Notes: generated from the letters alone by a model not told the origin. Counted from the first letter of the stretch, positions 1 through 11,399 are shown. The stretch is DNA of 64,000 nt from Mesostigma viride (GCA_009746045.1 RPFO01000041.1:9454468-9518467), one strand, 5' to 3'. Program-made: numbers and translations.

Positions 1-23
1 CCGCTGCCAGACTATGATGTAAC

Positions 24-362
24 ATGCCCCGACGTAAAATAAATAAGGGTGGACAGTCTGGTTTTCCTTACTATGCAGTAGCTCACGACGGGGATAAGGG
101 TAGACCTGCTATATTCTACAGCTGGAAGACTTGTGAGGAACACATTAAAGATAAGATATTGTCCCAAGGCTCTAGTGCTAAGTGGAAAGGGTTTGATAAC
201 ATTACAGATGCAGATAGGTTTGTTAGGGAACACATGCCATTGCCTGAGGGGATGCACATCACACGTGAATGCTCCAAGCCACCCACACTCAGAAGTCAGG
301 GGGAGGGGACAGCACTTACAGTTACCTTCTCTCAGCTGACCATTGGCCCTAGCAAACAGTAG
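24..362 (+). CDS. Small protein with RNase H1-type hybrid-binding (viroplasmin-like) domain
   Basis: This is a 112-residue ORF with ATG at 24. Residues about 15-75 read like the RNA:DNA hybrid-binding domain found at the N terminus of eukaryotic RNase H1 and in caulimoviral viroplasmin: PYYAVAHDG, then an aromatic/Trp patch (IFYSW), a Cys-Glu helix start (TCEEHI), then AKWKGF and a final helix (DADRFV). No catalytic RNase H domain follows; the protein ends with a Ser/Thr-rich tail. It lies 128 bp upstream of gag on the same strand, so it is probably a leader ORF of the retrotransposon that binds RNA or RNA:DNA hybrids. That role is inferred from the domain. It could instead belong to whatever lies left of the window. 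Confidence 0.6.
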   Translation: MPRRKINKGGQSGFPYYAVAHDGDKGRPAIFYSWKTCEEHIKDKILSQGSSAKWKGFDNITDADRFVREHMPLPEGMHITRECSKPPTLRSQGEGTALTVTFSQLTIGPSKQ

Positions 363-489
363 AGGATACTATTACTAAGTAGTAATACTAGGTTCTATAT
401 CTATAGATCCATAGCACGTGGTTGCTCTTTTTCTCTCTCTTCTTCCTGGGGAGGTGATGCCTGCTGTGTAAGGTACCGGTACGAGCACC

Positions 490-795
490 ATGCCAACACG
501 GTACCAAACAAGGAACGCCAGAGAGACAGAAGACGAGCTTAGGGAGAGAGATTCAGATAATAGAGAGATAGAGCCGGTAGACAACCACGAGCACGGTACA
601 GAAGGGCTAGAGGTACCACCGCAAGTCCAAGTAGAGACAGGTACAGGTGAGGTCATGGGGAGACCTGTGGAAGGCTCCCTACGATCCAGATCTAGTTCCC
701 CAGCGGATGGGGACAATCTAGACGCCTTGACCAGGCAGGAAGAGGACAGAAGTGACCAAGAGATACTACAGGGGGGCTCGCAGCAGCAGCAACAG

Positions 796-848
<53 letters not shown>

Positions 849-2799
849 GCAACGACCGCAACAGCAGCAGCAGCAGCAACGACAGCAGCAGCAGCAGCAG
901 CAACCACAGCAGCAGCAGCAGCAACCACAGCAGCAGCAGCAGCAACAACCCCAGCAACAACGGCAACCCCGGTTACAGCAACAACAACTCCAGACGAGAC
1001 CACAATGGCCACCATCGGATCCTGAGCAGCAGGGGGGCGAGAATGAAGATACCCTGCACTACCGCCATCAGCAGCCAGCCACCGGGCGGCCAACGCATCC
1101 TTGGGCAGGTCGGGGGCGGCCCCAGGGACCTCCACCGGGCCCCACACACCGGGGGACACGCAGAGTGTCCTTCGGCAGCACGTCCCTGTTACCCACGGCG
1201 CTCTGGTATTCGGATGAGGAAGGGGAGACCCCAGGGGCAGATGGCGAGTTCGATGACCTGGAAGGGACTAACGAGGCGGACGAGGGAACTGTCACGCAGG
1301 GCCCGCCCGTGGGTATTCCTAGGCCACGGACCAGACCAGGGGAGACCAGGAGCAGTGTCACCACCCGAGACGAGGAGACTTATACGCCCGTCCAGCGCCC
1401 GGCACCTCAACCGCAGCGTCCACGGGTGCTTGACCAAAGCGCGGTCTCCTCGCCTGCGCCTGCTGGCAACCTCAGTTTCAGCAGGGTGGCCTTGGATGAC
1501 CCGGGGTACGAACACCCCTCCTCCGTACAGGTGCGGCGGACTCATGGTACGCCGCCCAGATCCGGCTCTCTCCCCCGGTCGCAGCCCCCCACCTTCGGCG
1601 AGATCCCCCACGTAGACGTCGGTGGGCCTATCACCGCCGCGGTAAAGGCCCCACCGATGCCCAATTTCAAGAATGTACCCAAGCTGCACGCGGACATGAA
1701 ACCGCGCGAGGTAGAGGAATGGGGACGCATGTGGCGACAGCAGTATACCATCTGGCGCAATCACCACAACTGGCAGCTGGCCACCAGCGATCTGATTCCG
1801 CTAGTGGTTAACTCCTGTATGGACCCCTCGGTGGTGAGCATCTTGAACTGTGAGAGCATCGCGTCCCAGTCATACCCGCAAACCTTAGCGGAGCTGATGG
1901 ACCGGGTGCGTCGCAAGCTGGTGCCCCCAGATGCTACACTCCACGAGCGGATCGCCTTCAGCAAGCTGCGCCAGGGGACCACTCCATATCGCGAGTTTCT
2001 GTCTAAGTTCGAGTCCAGCGCCGCCTACCTGGCTGACATGACCTGGTATGAGTACAAGAGCAGGTTCATCGAGGCACTCTGTCCTGAGCTGCAGGACGAG
2101 GTATTCAAGCACTACGCTGATGTCCCTTGGGAAGAGTGGGACATCTTGAATATCCAGAGGTATCTCCTACAGGTGGCCGACGTAGTGGCTCGCGGGCGTG
2201 CACCCTCAGTGCGCCGTTTCTTCAGATCAGCTCCCCCGCGACGGGTGAATCAGATGTACTCCACTGAGTTCGCCGGCGAGGAGGAGGACGAGTACCTCGA
2301 CGACCCTGACGAGGGCTACACTGACCATGGCGTCAACGCGATCGACGCTAGCAAGGCGCGCTGCTTCATGTGCAGCGAGGTGGGGCACCTCAAGCGCGAC
2401 TGCCCCAAGCTCCGGGGCAAGCACGCCAGTCGTGGGGCAGGAGAAGGGGAACCCAGTGTTCGTTTCTCTGGCCCGGCCTTCGGCAGCCGCCCCGACTCCT
2501 CCGGTCCTCGGGACCGACCCCGCAACGCGGGTGAGCGTGCGGCTCGCCTGCAGCACGCCAGACAGGTCCCGACGCAGTACCAGCAGCCGCGACCACCAGC
2601 GACCAGCTCTACCAAGGGTGTGTTGCGCGCGGTCAACGAGATTGAGGCGCGGCGACAGTCCTCCTCTTTCGGCCATACTCAGGCAGTGGCAGGCTACGAG
2701 TATGACGACGAGGAGGGGGCTGACGAAGAGGAGGAGGGGGGGGAAGAGGGCGGGCGGTCGGGCGAGGCGGCCTCCCGTCCCATCGCTCCTCGGGAGTAG
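490..2799 (+). CDS. gag: Gag polyprotein with poly-Q region and CCHC zinc knuckle
   Basis: This 769-residue ORF should form the capsid/nucleocapsid of the retroelement particle. The N-terminal 95 residues are acidic and charged. A Gln-rich tract (CAG/CAA codons, about 778-1000) follows, then a Pro/Arg-rich disordered stretch to about residue 390. Residues about 400-570 form a helical Gag domain like the retrotransposon Gag family, with Trp-rich helices (EEWGRMWRQQY, FLSKFESSAAYLADM). A single zinc knuckle CFMCSEVGHLKRDC (C-x2-C-x4-H-x4-C) starts at about residue 625 and would bind RNA. The tail is Glu/Gly-rich. The ORF stops at 2797-2799 and pol continues in other frames, so Pol expression would need frameshifting or reinitiation. 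ATG 490 is the first in frame after the upstream small ORF. Confidence 0.9.
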
Positions 2800-2810
2800 T
2801 AGCCCTGCCC

Positions 2811-3510
2811 GTGGGCTTGGGTCCCGGGGTAGGGGATAGGGCAGAAAAATCAGATGGTAGCCCAGACGCGGAGTCAACTAGAGTAGAGGTAGACGTCAAT
2901 AACGTGGCCGCAGACGCGTCCACCCAACCGCGGCGGCGCGTGCATCTCAAGGAGGGTCGCGACATCTGTTTCTTTTCAGCGGAGGGTTACTGGTCCCTCC
3001 CACCGTCCTTGATCCGTATTTGAAGGAGAAAACGATCATGGACGTGAAGTTCCTGGTCGACACCGGCGCCTCTACGTCCTTCATCAACGAGGCCCTGGTG
3101 CGTCGGCTGGGCCTGGTACCACGACCACACACCACGGCAGTGTATGTCACCTACTCGGACGGCCGGCGACACCAATCGCCGGGCCTAGCAGACATCAAGG
3201 GTGTGCTGCAGGGCACGCCGGTGGACCTGGTGGCGACTATTGCGCCGCTGGGCGCTGCCGACATCATCATTGGAGTGGACTGGTTGGACAAGCAGGATGT
3301 GGACATCAGTGTGCGCCGACGGGTAGTTTGGTTCCCGGACGGTTCCTTCTGGTGTCCCGACAGCGAGTACAGGGCACAGGCCGCTGAGGTCCATAACATT
3401 ACACACGAGCGCTCGGCGGACGGGCCTCGACCAGCGTCCCAGATCCTGATGAGTAGCAAGACGCTGGCGCGCCAGCTCCGGAAGGGCAAGGAGTATGCGA
3501 TGCATTACAA
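2811..3510 (+). pseudogene. pol: Pol protease (retropepsin) segment, truncated by MITE
   Basis: This is the aspartic protease region of pol. The active-site motif LVDTGAST lies at about 3053-3076, and the second conserved block IIIGVDWLD at about 3268-3294, as in Ty3/gypsy retropepsins. A homologous stretch is seen on the minus strand at about 25660-26080. The first part (2811 to about 2985) reads in one frame and the active-site part in another, so there is a one-base shift near 2985. The frame runs into the inserted MITE at 3511 after the sequence YAMHY, so the linker to RT is lost. The protease would cut Gag and Pol if expressed. Confidence 0.82.
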
Positions 3511-4278
3511 TTCGTTCAAGTGGCCCGCCGGAGCGGCTGTACAATTTTTCCCAGTGAGCGCGCTGCCAAGTGTACTTGTGGGCAAATTTTTAGGTGCCCC
3601 GTCACTTCGAGGTACTAAAAATTAGGCTACGGTACGAATTCAGCGAATTTCAGCGAATTTTCAGTCGAACCAAAGGAAGTGACGCCAACTACCAAAAAGT
3701 TTCCGTTACGAATTTTCAGCCCAACACTCGCGCAAAATGAAGTGACGGCAACTACCAAAAAGTTTCCGTTACGAATTTTCACTCCCACACGTTTGCACAA
3801 AAGGAAGTGACGGCAACTACCAAAACGTTTCCGTTACGAATTTTCAGTCCCACACTTCGCGCAAATTTTAGTAGGGCTGCACGCAAGCTACCTTTCAAAA
3901 TTTTGCGCTAGTATGGAACGCATTTCATTCGTCTGGAGGAACGCTGCCCGCCAACTACCCCCGTTCAGAAAGTTCCGCCGAAATTTACCGAGATTTGGAA
4001 ATCTGAACGTCCGCGCAAATTTTAGTAGGGCTGCACGCAAGCTACCTTTCAAAATTTTGCGCAAGTATGGAACGCAATTCATTCGTCCGGAGGAATGCTG
4101 CTCGTCAACTGCCCCCGTTCAGAAAGTTGCGCCGAACTTTACTTGAGATTTGGAAATCTGAACGTGCGGTTGGAGTTTCGCGGGGAAACCCAAGTTCCCA
4201 AGTAATTCACCAATGACGCGCTTCGAACACTTGTCCGCTAAAACCTAAGCAGCCGCTCCGGCTGGCCACTTAAACGAA
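3511..4278. mobile_element. 768-bp MITE with 30-bp terminal inverted repeats
   Basis: The first 30 bases (3511-3540, TTCGTTCAAGTGGCCCGCCG...) match the reverse complement of 4249-4278 at 27 of 30 positions. The element splits the protease from the RT of the gypsy pol. Inside are three direct copies of a roughly 60-bp unit containing GTGACGGCAACTACC (about 3670-3857), then two copies of a 154-bp unit (3861-4014 and 4015-4168). No long ORF is present, so it is non-autonomous. I could not see a clear target duplication next to the TIRs, so the superfamily is unknown. Confidence 0.8.
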
Positions 4279-4290
4279 ACTTGATGGTAC

Positions 4291-5330
4291 CGGATAGACC
4301 TGGACAGCACTCAGGCCCTCCCTAACGAGATTGGTGCCGGCTTCACACCGGACGAGCTGGCGCGGTTCAATGCCGTCCTGGAAAAGCGCACTGCTCTCTT
4401 CGCGGATCGCACCCCCCAGTTCCCTCCCAATCGATCGGTGTTACATCGTGTCCAGCTCCAAGAGGGTTCCGGGCCTACCGTGTCCCCCATGTACCGCATG
4501 GGCCCAGTCGAGCTGGTGGAGCTCAAGAAGATCCTCATTTCACTGCTCGACGCTGGGCTCATTGAACCCAGCAACAGCCCCTTCTCAGCGGGCGTGCTGC
4601 TCGTTCCCAAGCCAGGGGGCAAGTGGCGTCTGGTGACTGATTACCGGAAGCTGAACGCCATCACCATCAAGTCCCGGTATCCTCTACCGCGGATCGACGA
4701 CATCTTCAACCGTGTCCAGGGGGCTACGTGTTTCACCGTCATCGACTGTGCGGACGGGTTTTGGCAGCTGCGCATCGCGCCAGAAGACTGCCACAAGACC
4801 GCGTTCGCTACGCCCTTCGGTCACTACCAGTTTCGGGTGGCGGCAATGGGGCTGTGTAATTCGCCTGCGTCCTTCCAGATGCTGATGAATGACATCCTCC
4901 GTCCGGTGATGGGCACAGCCCACTTGCCGCAGGTCTCCCAGGACCTGGCGGACCCGCAGAAGGGGGCGCGCCCGCCCTGGACCTACAAGCGCACGTGCGC
5001 GCTGGCGTATCTGGACGACATCCTGGTGTACTCCAAGACGTTCGAGGAGCACCTGGAGGATGTGGACGCCGTGCTGCAGATCATGGAGGATGAGCACCTT
5101 TCGGCGCGGAAGGCCAAGGTGCGCGCCGGTCGCTGCGTGCCGTTTCTGGGCCATACCCTGTCCGCGGACGGCATCGCGACCGACCCTGAGAAGATTGAGT
5201 CCGTCCAGCAATGGCCTGTCCCTACGGACGTGAAAGGGGTGCGCAGTTTCCTGGGATTGGCATCTTACTACCGACGGTTCATCCCGCGGTTTGCCACCAT
5301 CGCCGCCCCGATCAACGCTCTTCTCAAGAA
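4291..5330 (+). CDS. pol: Pol reverse transcriptase domain
   Basis: This is the Ty3/gypsy reverse transcriptase. In order it shows the RT entry block PMYRMGPVELVELK, the LVTDYRKLN block, YPLPRIDDIF, FTVIDCADGFWQLRI with the first catalytic Asp, TAFATPFGHYQF, the NSPASFQ block, and the catalytic YLDDILVYS (Tyr-x-Asp-Asp). It ends with the thumb/connection SFLGLASYYRRFIPRF. The reading frame is open from about 4291, just after the MITE, with no credible start of its own, so it was part of a longer Pol. Near 5330, where the family reads PFLW, the frame shifts by one base into the next ORF. The insert PQVSQDLADPQKGARPPWTYKR between the palm blocks is also found, diverged, in the second gypsy fragment. 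Confidence 0.93.
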
Positions 5331-7353
5331 GGGTACCCGTTCCTTTGGGCTGAGCAGTGCCAACAGGCCTTCGAGGCGCTTAAGCGCCACCTCACCACAG
5401 CGCCAGTCCTTGTCCTGCCGGATCCGGCCCTTCCTTTCGTCGTGGCCACGGACGCCAGTAAGGTGGCCATTGGGGGTGTTCTCCTGCAGGACCAAGGCAA
5501 GGGCCTTCAGCCCATCGAGTACATCTCACGCACGATGATTCCGGCGGAGCGGAATTATCCAGTGCATCAGCAGGAACTCCTGGCAGTAGTCTACAGCTGC
5601 CACTCGTGGCGTCATCATCTCTTGGGGGCCCAGTTTTCGGTGGCCATCAGTGAGCAGGGGGATCTCGACCCCCATCGCCTGGTGATCCACACGGACCACC
5701 GGCCGCTCACCCACCTCCTGGTGCAGCCCAACTTGACGCCCCGCCAGGCGCGGTGGATGGAGTACCTGTCACAGTTTGCGCCGTTCAAGATCCAATATGT
5801 CAAGGGCGCGGACAATGTGGTGCCCGACGCCCTCTCGCGACGGGCGGACTATTGGTTCTACGAGGACATGGACGTGCTGCATACCACCTGTGTCCCAGTG
5901 GCCGCCCCGGGGACCGCCTATGGTGTGGAACCACGGTCTCCCCAGGCCCGCCACTTGTTTCATCTTGGGCACACCACCATGGATAACTTGTCACCCCTCC
6001 CGGAGGAGACGGTCCAACCAAGCGCCCACGAGGACGTGGACACCCCCGGGGAGGGGGAGGGGTCGCATGCGCGCGTGCCCCTTAGTCATGTGGTACCGCC
6101 CCAGGGAATTTTTCAGCTTCAGCCGCTCGGCCCTCCCACAGTCTTCTCAGAATTCGTCAACCAGGCGGGTACGGATGCGGCAGAACCGGCTGCGGACGCG
6201 TTCACAGTCACGTCGGACTTGGAGATGCTGATCAGCCGTTTCACGATCACGGAGGAAGCAGCACTTGAAGCCATCCGGGCACATCCCCAGCAGATGGGGG
6301 CCTATCCTTGCAAGTTCCAGGAGGGACGCCTGTTCGTGAGCCCCCAGCCAGAGGAATGGCGGCTGTATGTTCCTGAGCTTTGTAGGGCTGCCTTGCTTCA
6401 CGAGCTCCATGATTCTCTTCTGGGCGGACATCAGGGAAGTCACCGTCTCCTTCCCCGGGCACGTAAGCACTTCTACTGGCCAGGGATGAAGGAGTATATC
6501 GAGACGTATGTGCGCCAGTGCCCCTCGTGTCAGATCATGAAGTCCAGGAACACGGGCTCTCAGGCCGTCCCCAAGACGCTGCCGGATCCTATGGGTCCTT
6601 GGGATTCTATCATGATGGACTTCATCGGCCCGTTTAAGAAGACGAAGAACGGCAACAGCATGGTCTTGGTGTTCGTGGACCGCCTGACGCGCATGTGTCA
6701 CCTGGCTCCGTGTCCGGTCGACCTCACAGCGGAGGAGTGCGCCAAGATATACCTGACGCACGTGTTTCGGTTTCACGGGCTCAGCCGGCAGTTCATCTCT
6801 GACCGCGACAAGCTCTTCACGGCCAAATTCTGGCAGGAGTTTTTCGAGCAACTGGGCACCAAGGTGTCGCTGGGCACGGCCTACCACAGCTCGTCGTCGC
6901 ACCTGGTGGAGCGGTTGAACCGCACGGTGCAAGAGACCATGCGACACTACACCGACACGGTGGGCAGCAATTGGGAAGAACTTCTGGGCTTGGTGGAGTT
7001 TTCCCTGAACAATGCCCCCCAGGCCGCCCATGGGTTTACCCCCTTTTTCCTCAACTCCGGCCGACACCCCCTCACACCGCTCGACTTGCTTGGGAGCCAC
7101 GAACTTGGAGAGGATCAGGTCAAGCTGGATACCCTGCAGGGGGTTGAGCGGTTGCTGCAGCGGATGCACCAGGCGCATAACAGCGCGGTTCAGGGCTATC
7201 GCGCAGCGGCAGCGCGGTATCTGGAGAGGACAGCCGGCAAGCGGGATCACCGGACGCCGTCCATCGAGGTGGGCGATTGGGTCCTGGTGGAGGGCCCGCA
7301 GATCGGGCGATTTTCGCACAAGGTGGAGAAGGAGCTGAAGACTAAGCTCCGAC
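5331..7353 (+). CDS. pol: Pol RNase H and integrase (interrupted by hAT element)
   Basis: This continues Pol after a one-base frameshift. The RNase H part shows VVATDASKVAIGGVL, the Glu-bearing helix RNYPVHQQELLAVVY and LVIHTDHRPLTHLL, and ends at VPDALSRR. A linker of about 170 residues precedes the integrase zinc-binding module (HELHDSLLGGHQG ... CPSCQIMK, an HHCC pattern). The catalytic core has MMDFIGPF (Asp), FISDRDKLF (Asp) and a Glu in HLVERLNRTVQ, a D,D,E arrangement. Where most relatives have a Gln-Thr-Asp-Gly run before the Glu, this copy has a Ser run, which is unusual but may be lineage-specific. The C-terminal region breaks at 7353, inside the target duplication of the hAT insertion; the frame resumes at 8717. 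Confidence 0.93.
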
Positions 7354-8716
7354 CAGTGAACAGCCATACGCAATACGCAGCCATACGGGGCCCTTGTGTA
7401 TGGTGTATAATACGCCATACGGGGTATAATACGCAAACCATACGGGGACTCTTGAAAATGCTGTTTTTTGCATGGTTCAGGGGGTTCTTCAACATTCTGA
7501 CCAATCAGGCATGTTTTTTGTGTGTTCTTGCAACACCACTTGCCTTTATTTAACACATCATCACATAATATTGCCGTTGCCGTCGCTGCATGCCTACAAA
7601 TACAAGCATTGTACATCTGTTGTTATTAATAATGTCTGTAAATAGCACACGGTCAGTCGGCCAACTTGCCAAAAGTAATAAGACATTGTGCCAGAAACAG
7701 ACATCTTGCCTACTCGTGGTAGGCCACCATGCAATATTGATCTACATGAAGCAAGAATCCATACGGGCTGCCAACAATGTGGCTAGCGTGCAGGATACCA
7801 TGCATGCCGGCAACCCGACCCAGCTTCCCTAAACCATTAACACATATGGTACGGTGGCTGGCTAGCAGCAGCCTGCATGGCTAAATAAGGCATTTATGTG
7901 CATCGCGAGTCACACCAAATACCCCGCAGCCTGCGACGTAATGCCTCCGGCGGCCTCTTGCACTCGCTCACTCTTGCCTCCTTCGCGTACGTAGCGCCCA
8001 TGATATGGCGGGTGCTAGCCTTGCTCGGGTGGTAGAACCCGAGAATTCTGCATCCAAAAGTGTGCACGTCACTTAGCTTGTAGTTACCTGTCGGCTGCCC
8101 TTTCTTGTTGAGAGTCTGTTCTTTCACGATGTGTGTCCAGACAGTCTCGAATACGGCCTGCATCTCGTCGGCCCAGTCATCATCGTGTTCCATAGACCCA
8201 CACCATCACCGTCGCTAGCCATGGTGCCTGGATGTCAATTGTGCTACGATTAAATGTTAGGTGCCAGATGCGCGCCCTTGTTGGCAGACAACATAACTTC
8301 GTCACCTAATTTCCTCGTCCTTCGTCTCCTAGACCCTAGTCCGACACGCAGCAATCTGCAGCAATGCACTTACAGTCGTACATGCACGGCCAGCTTGGCA
8401 CCTGCATGTCGTTTATTTGTCGCGGAGTTCCAGGTGTGGGCGGTTCCGCTTACGGCGGAGTTGTGCGCGGAGTTCCAGGTCGCCTAGATACAGTCTAGTT
8501 CCGGCTCCACTGCCGTCCAAAATGATGCCAGAAGCTACTTCGAACGCGGTTCATACGCAAAAAATACGCAAAAAATACGCAAAAAATACGCAATACGCAA
8601 AAAATACGCAAACCATACGCAGTGCGTATTTTTTTTCCCATACCCATACGGAAATCTTGCGTATGGCGTATAATACGCGCCATACGGCGTATTATACGCC
8701 GTATGGCTGTTCACTG
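7354..8716 (-). mobile_element. hAT-like non-autonomous DNA transposon (copy 1)
   Basis: This 1363-bp element starts CAGTGAACAGCCATACG and ends with the exact inverse (...CGTATGGCTGTTCACTG). It is flanked by a perfect 8-bp direct repeat GCTCCGAC (7346-7353 and 8717-8724). A CAGTG-type end and an 8-bp target duplication are hallmarks of the hAT superfamily. The subterminal regions carry many GCGTAT/ATACGC repeats (7375-7440, 8555-8705). A minus-strand ORF for a BED-finger-like protein lies inside, but no full transposase is present. Removing the element with one duplication would restore the integrase frame, so the insertion is recent relative to the gypsy copy. Confidence 0.9.
7894..8193 (-). 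CDS. BED-finger-like N-terminal fragment of a hAT transposase
   Basis: This 99-residue ORF begins MEHDDDWADE. It resembles the protein at 21862 in the second hAT-like element: an acidic start, VWTHIVKE, a Gly-Gln-Pro-Thr-x-Asn-Tyr stretch, a Cys, then STRHIMGATYAKEARVSECK. The order Trp, Cys, His, Cys followed by a Pro-Pro-x-x-Leu helix is like the zinc-binding BED domain at the N terminus of plant-type hAT transposases, but the second Cys of the first pair is missing. It ends soon after the finger, so no catalytic part is encoded. It may be a DNA-binding remnant. Role inferred from the element type. Confidence 0.55.
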   Translation of the reverse strand: MEHDDDWADEMQAVFETVWTHIVKEQTLNKKGQPTGNYKLSDVHTFGCRILGFYHPSKASTRHIMGATYAKEARVSECKRPPEALRRRLRGIWCDSRCT

Positions 8717-9104
8717 GCTCCGACCCATGTTCCTGGGACCCTACAAGGTCCTCACCAAGTTCGATGATGTCATGTTCCAGGTGGACATTCCAGTGTCATG
8801 GAACCTCACGTCCAACCGTTTCCACCGTGACCAGCTCAAGTTGTATCACCAGAATACCATTCAGGGCAGGGTCAATCCCCCAGCCCCACTGGAGTTCAAT
8901 CCGGACACGGGGGAACAGGAGGACGAGGTGGCCGCGATTGTGGGTCACCGGGATGTCAAACGGGGACGAGGGGTCCAGCGACAATATCGGGTGCGATGGC
9001 GATTCGCCCAACACGAGTCTGAGGACTCCTGGCGCACCGCTACCGAGTTAGCGGGGTGTGCCCGCTTACTAGAAGCATACAGGAAGACGCACCAGTTGCG
9101 TTAG
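8717..9104 (+). CDS. pol: Pol C terminus: integrase tail and chromodomain
   Basis: Directly after the hAT insertion the integrase C-terminal motif resumes (FLGPYKVLTKFDDVMFQVDIP), with FHRDQLKLY typical of gypsy integrases. The last 60 residues form a chromodomain: EVAAIVGHRD, QYRVRWRF, a Trp in EDSWRTATEL and a final helix to LLEAYRKTH. Chromodomains fused to gypsy integrase are known to steer integration to chosen chromatin. The expected aromatic positions look mostly preserved. The frame ends at 9102-9104, and a separate ORF begins 25 bp later. Confidence 0.9.
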
Positions 9105-9129
9105 CAGACCACATCCGATAGGGTGTAGG

Positions 9130-11346
9130 GTGAGGGTAGTGCGTGAGCCAGGTATTAGGTACACGCCGACTAACGCCCTGGCATCTTGTGTGTGGGCTGT
9201 GCAGGGGGACGCCGCGGAGGCGCTTCCCAGAGGCCAGACTTCCGTCGGCGCCGTGGAGGCTGCCGACGCAGGATTCCGGGATGCAGATGGGGAGTCCAGT
9301 GAGGGAGATTTGGTCGACATGGATATACCCGACGACCCTGAGGTCCCAGAACCGGAAGTGGGGGCGAGGACGCAGATAGCTCGTGGAGAGCCTGCGGTCC
9401 GAAGGGGTGCACCAGGGGCCGGGGGCTCGAGAGAGGGTGGCGGACAGACGGGGCCCTCATCTAGTCGCGAGCGCCGGCAAGAAACATCGTCAAGGCCCGG
9501 AGCACCGGACACGCGTACGTTGCAACTGGTAAAGGAGCTGAACGAGGAGACGTTCAATCCCCGGGTGTTCTTGCGTGACTACGGTCGGGAGGGGGAAGCC
9601 CTGTTGGAACGACGACGGCGTCGCCGTAATCAGATGCCGTCGGACCTCCGCGCTGATTCTATTATGGCGCGGGTCGGCCCTGTGCAGATGGAGGCTTTTC
9701 GAGGGTTCGTGCGGCGCAACGTGAGGTTCCGGGTCGAGACCCGCACTGCTGCACGCAACGGCGTGGTGGTCGGGACCGAGTGGGAAACACATGAGCGGGA
9801 GTGCTCCTGTCACGAGTGCATGAACACGCTGGAAGCGGGTATGGCATTCCCACGGCTCCTTCTCCTCTTACTTCCACCCCCAGTGCGGAAGCTGCTGGAA
9901 TACCACTTTCCCCGGTACCTTCTGCCAGAGGGGGCGCTACGGGGTGAAAAATGTCTGCGAGAAGGGCAGTATTCGTTACGGCAGGCGCTGGATCGCATCG
10001 TGGCTATGGATGATGAGGACCAGGACGATGGGAGTGAGGGGTATGACTCCGGTTCCGACGACCATCCTCCACGCCCTCCCTCTCGTTCCCCTCCGCGGGA
10101 TCAGCCCTCTCGGGGCTCCCAGGGGAGCGGCGGAAGAAACCGTCCTGTGCCTCGTTATGAGGCGCCACCGCCGGCGACGGGCTGGGGGCGACCTTCAGGG
10201 CGCGAGACGCGGAGTCTTCCGAGGGCTACCGGGTGGGGTGGGGGCAGTCAAACCGCCCCTCGACGGGCCCCGGAGTGGCCGGCACGTCGTCGCTCGCCAT
10301 CACCGCCCACCCGCTCGCGTTCCCGCTCGGACTCTGGGACCGATGTACGCCCCGCTCGCCAAGCGTCACCACCACCTCGCCGACCAGAGGATCGGCAATG
10401 GGAGCGCACGTGGGGGTCGACGGTGGAGTTGGAGCGAGAGCGAGAGAACCGGCGACGGCGAACGGATACGACAGAGACCGCGGTGGCCAGGACTGAACGG
10501 CCGGCTAGAGAGGAGCCGGTTGATGGGGCTCCCGCTGGCACCCCGCACGATGCGGGCCAAGGAGAGCCTACCTTCCATGTCTCCCTGGAACCCCGCTCCC
10601 GAGCGGAAGAGGTTCCACCGGAGCCTAAATTCTTGGTCTCCTTGGAGCCACGTCCCCGGCCTGCCCAGGCCGAATCGTTGATGTCACGTCCTGCGGAGGG
10701 ACCCAGTAGACCCACCACCTCGGATCGACACTCGCACCTTCCCGCGGAGGGACCGTGCTTACCTACCGTACGGAATGCCGCGGAGGGTCCCAGCGTGACG
10801 GGTGTCATGGTGCCGGCGGAACCCGTGGTTACCATTGAGACGCTCGTACGTGGCAGCGGTGCAATCAGGGCAGGGTCTCATACAGCGGATGCTGGACCAG
10901 CTCGGGCGCCAGGGCGATCACTCAGTCGCCACCTCAGTAGGCTACGAGGCCGCTTCCCGGGCAGCCTCACACGAGGAGTGGTCGATGGGGGACTTCATAC
11001 GGACAATTCCTGGGAGGACCGTAAGACATGGTGGGCCGGGGCCTCGAACGGAGAAGTTGTGTGTGGTGTTCGAGGGACCTTTGGTCTCGGTCCCTCCCGG
11101 CATGCACCTGCCCGCCCCTTTGGTTTTTCAAGCGGGTCCTTGGTGCGCGGTTGACCGTGGTGCTTACTGGGAACAATTAGAAATCACCTTCTTCCCACAG
11201 GCGCCGCTGCCCTTGCCGCAACCCGACGACCTTCGTTTTCCCCGGACGGTGGGCCACACGGTGCGGTTCGGTACCGAGGATTGGTGGGATTGGAGGTATC
11301 AGGTGGATGGAGTGGGGCACGTGGTTACGCCGCCCAAGGTGGCCCC
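9130..11346 (+). CDS. Post-pol ORF of the gypsy element, first part (unknown function)
   Basis: A long ORF lies between pol and the 3' LTR, where some retroelements carry an envelope or accessory gene. Residues 1-120 are acidic and low-complexity. Residues about 130-290 look folded: FNPRVFLRDYGREGEALLE, an Arg-rich patch, and a possible metal site ECSCHECMNTL, followed by a Leu-rich helix. A long Arg/Pro/Ser-rich disordered stretch follows. Near 10850 the frame shifts by one base into a second folded-looking region rich in Trp and Gly (WWDWRYQVDGVGHVV). It has no signal peptide or clear membrane anchor, which argues against an envelope. E1 interrupts the ORF at 11347 and it resumes at 20104. 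I do not recognise the family. Confidence 0.7.
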
Positions 11347-11399
11347 GGGTGGTTTGTTTGGGTTAGGACAGATTTGTCCATTTAGGACAGTCCTGCAGC

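Noticed and set aside
692-1159. Ala/Val-rich and Leu-rich minus-strand ORFs opposite gag
   Set aside because: Antisense of the CAG/CAA tract; the plus strand has clear Gag domains.
6147-7616. 489-codon minus-strand ORF opposite integrase
   Set aside because: The plus strand has the conserved integrase motifs; the antisense frame is open by codon bias and runs into the hAT element.
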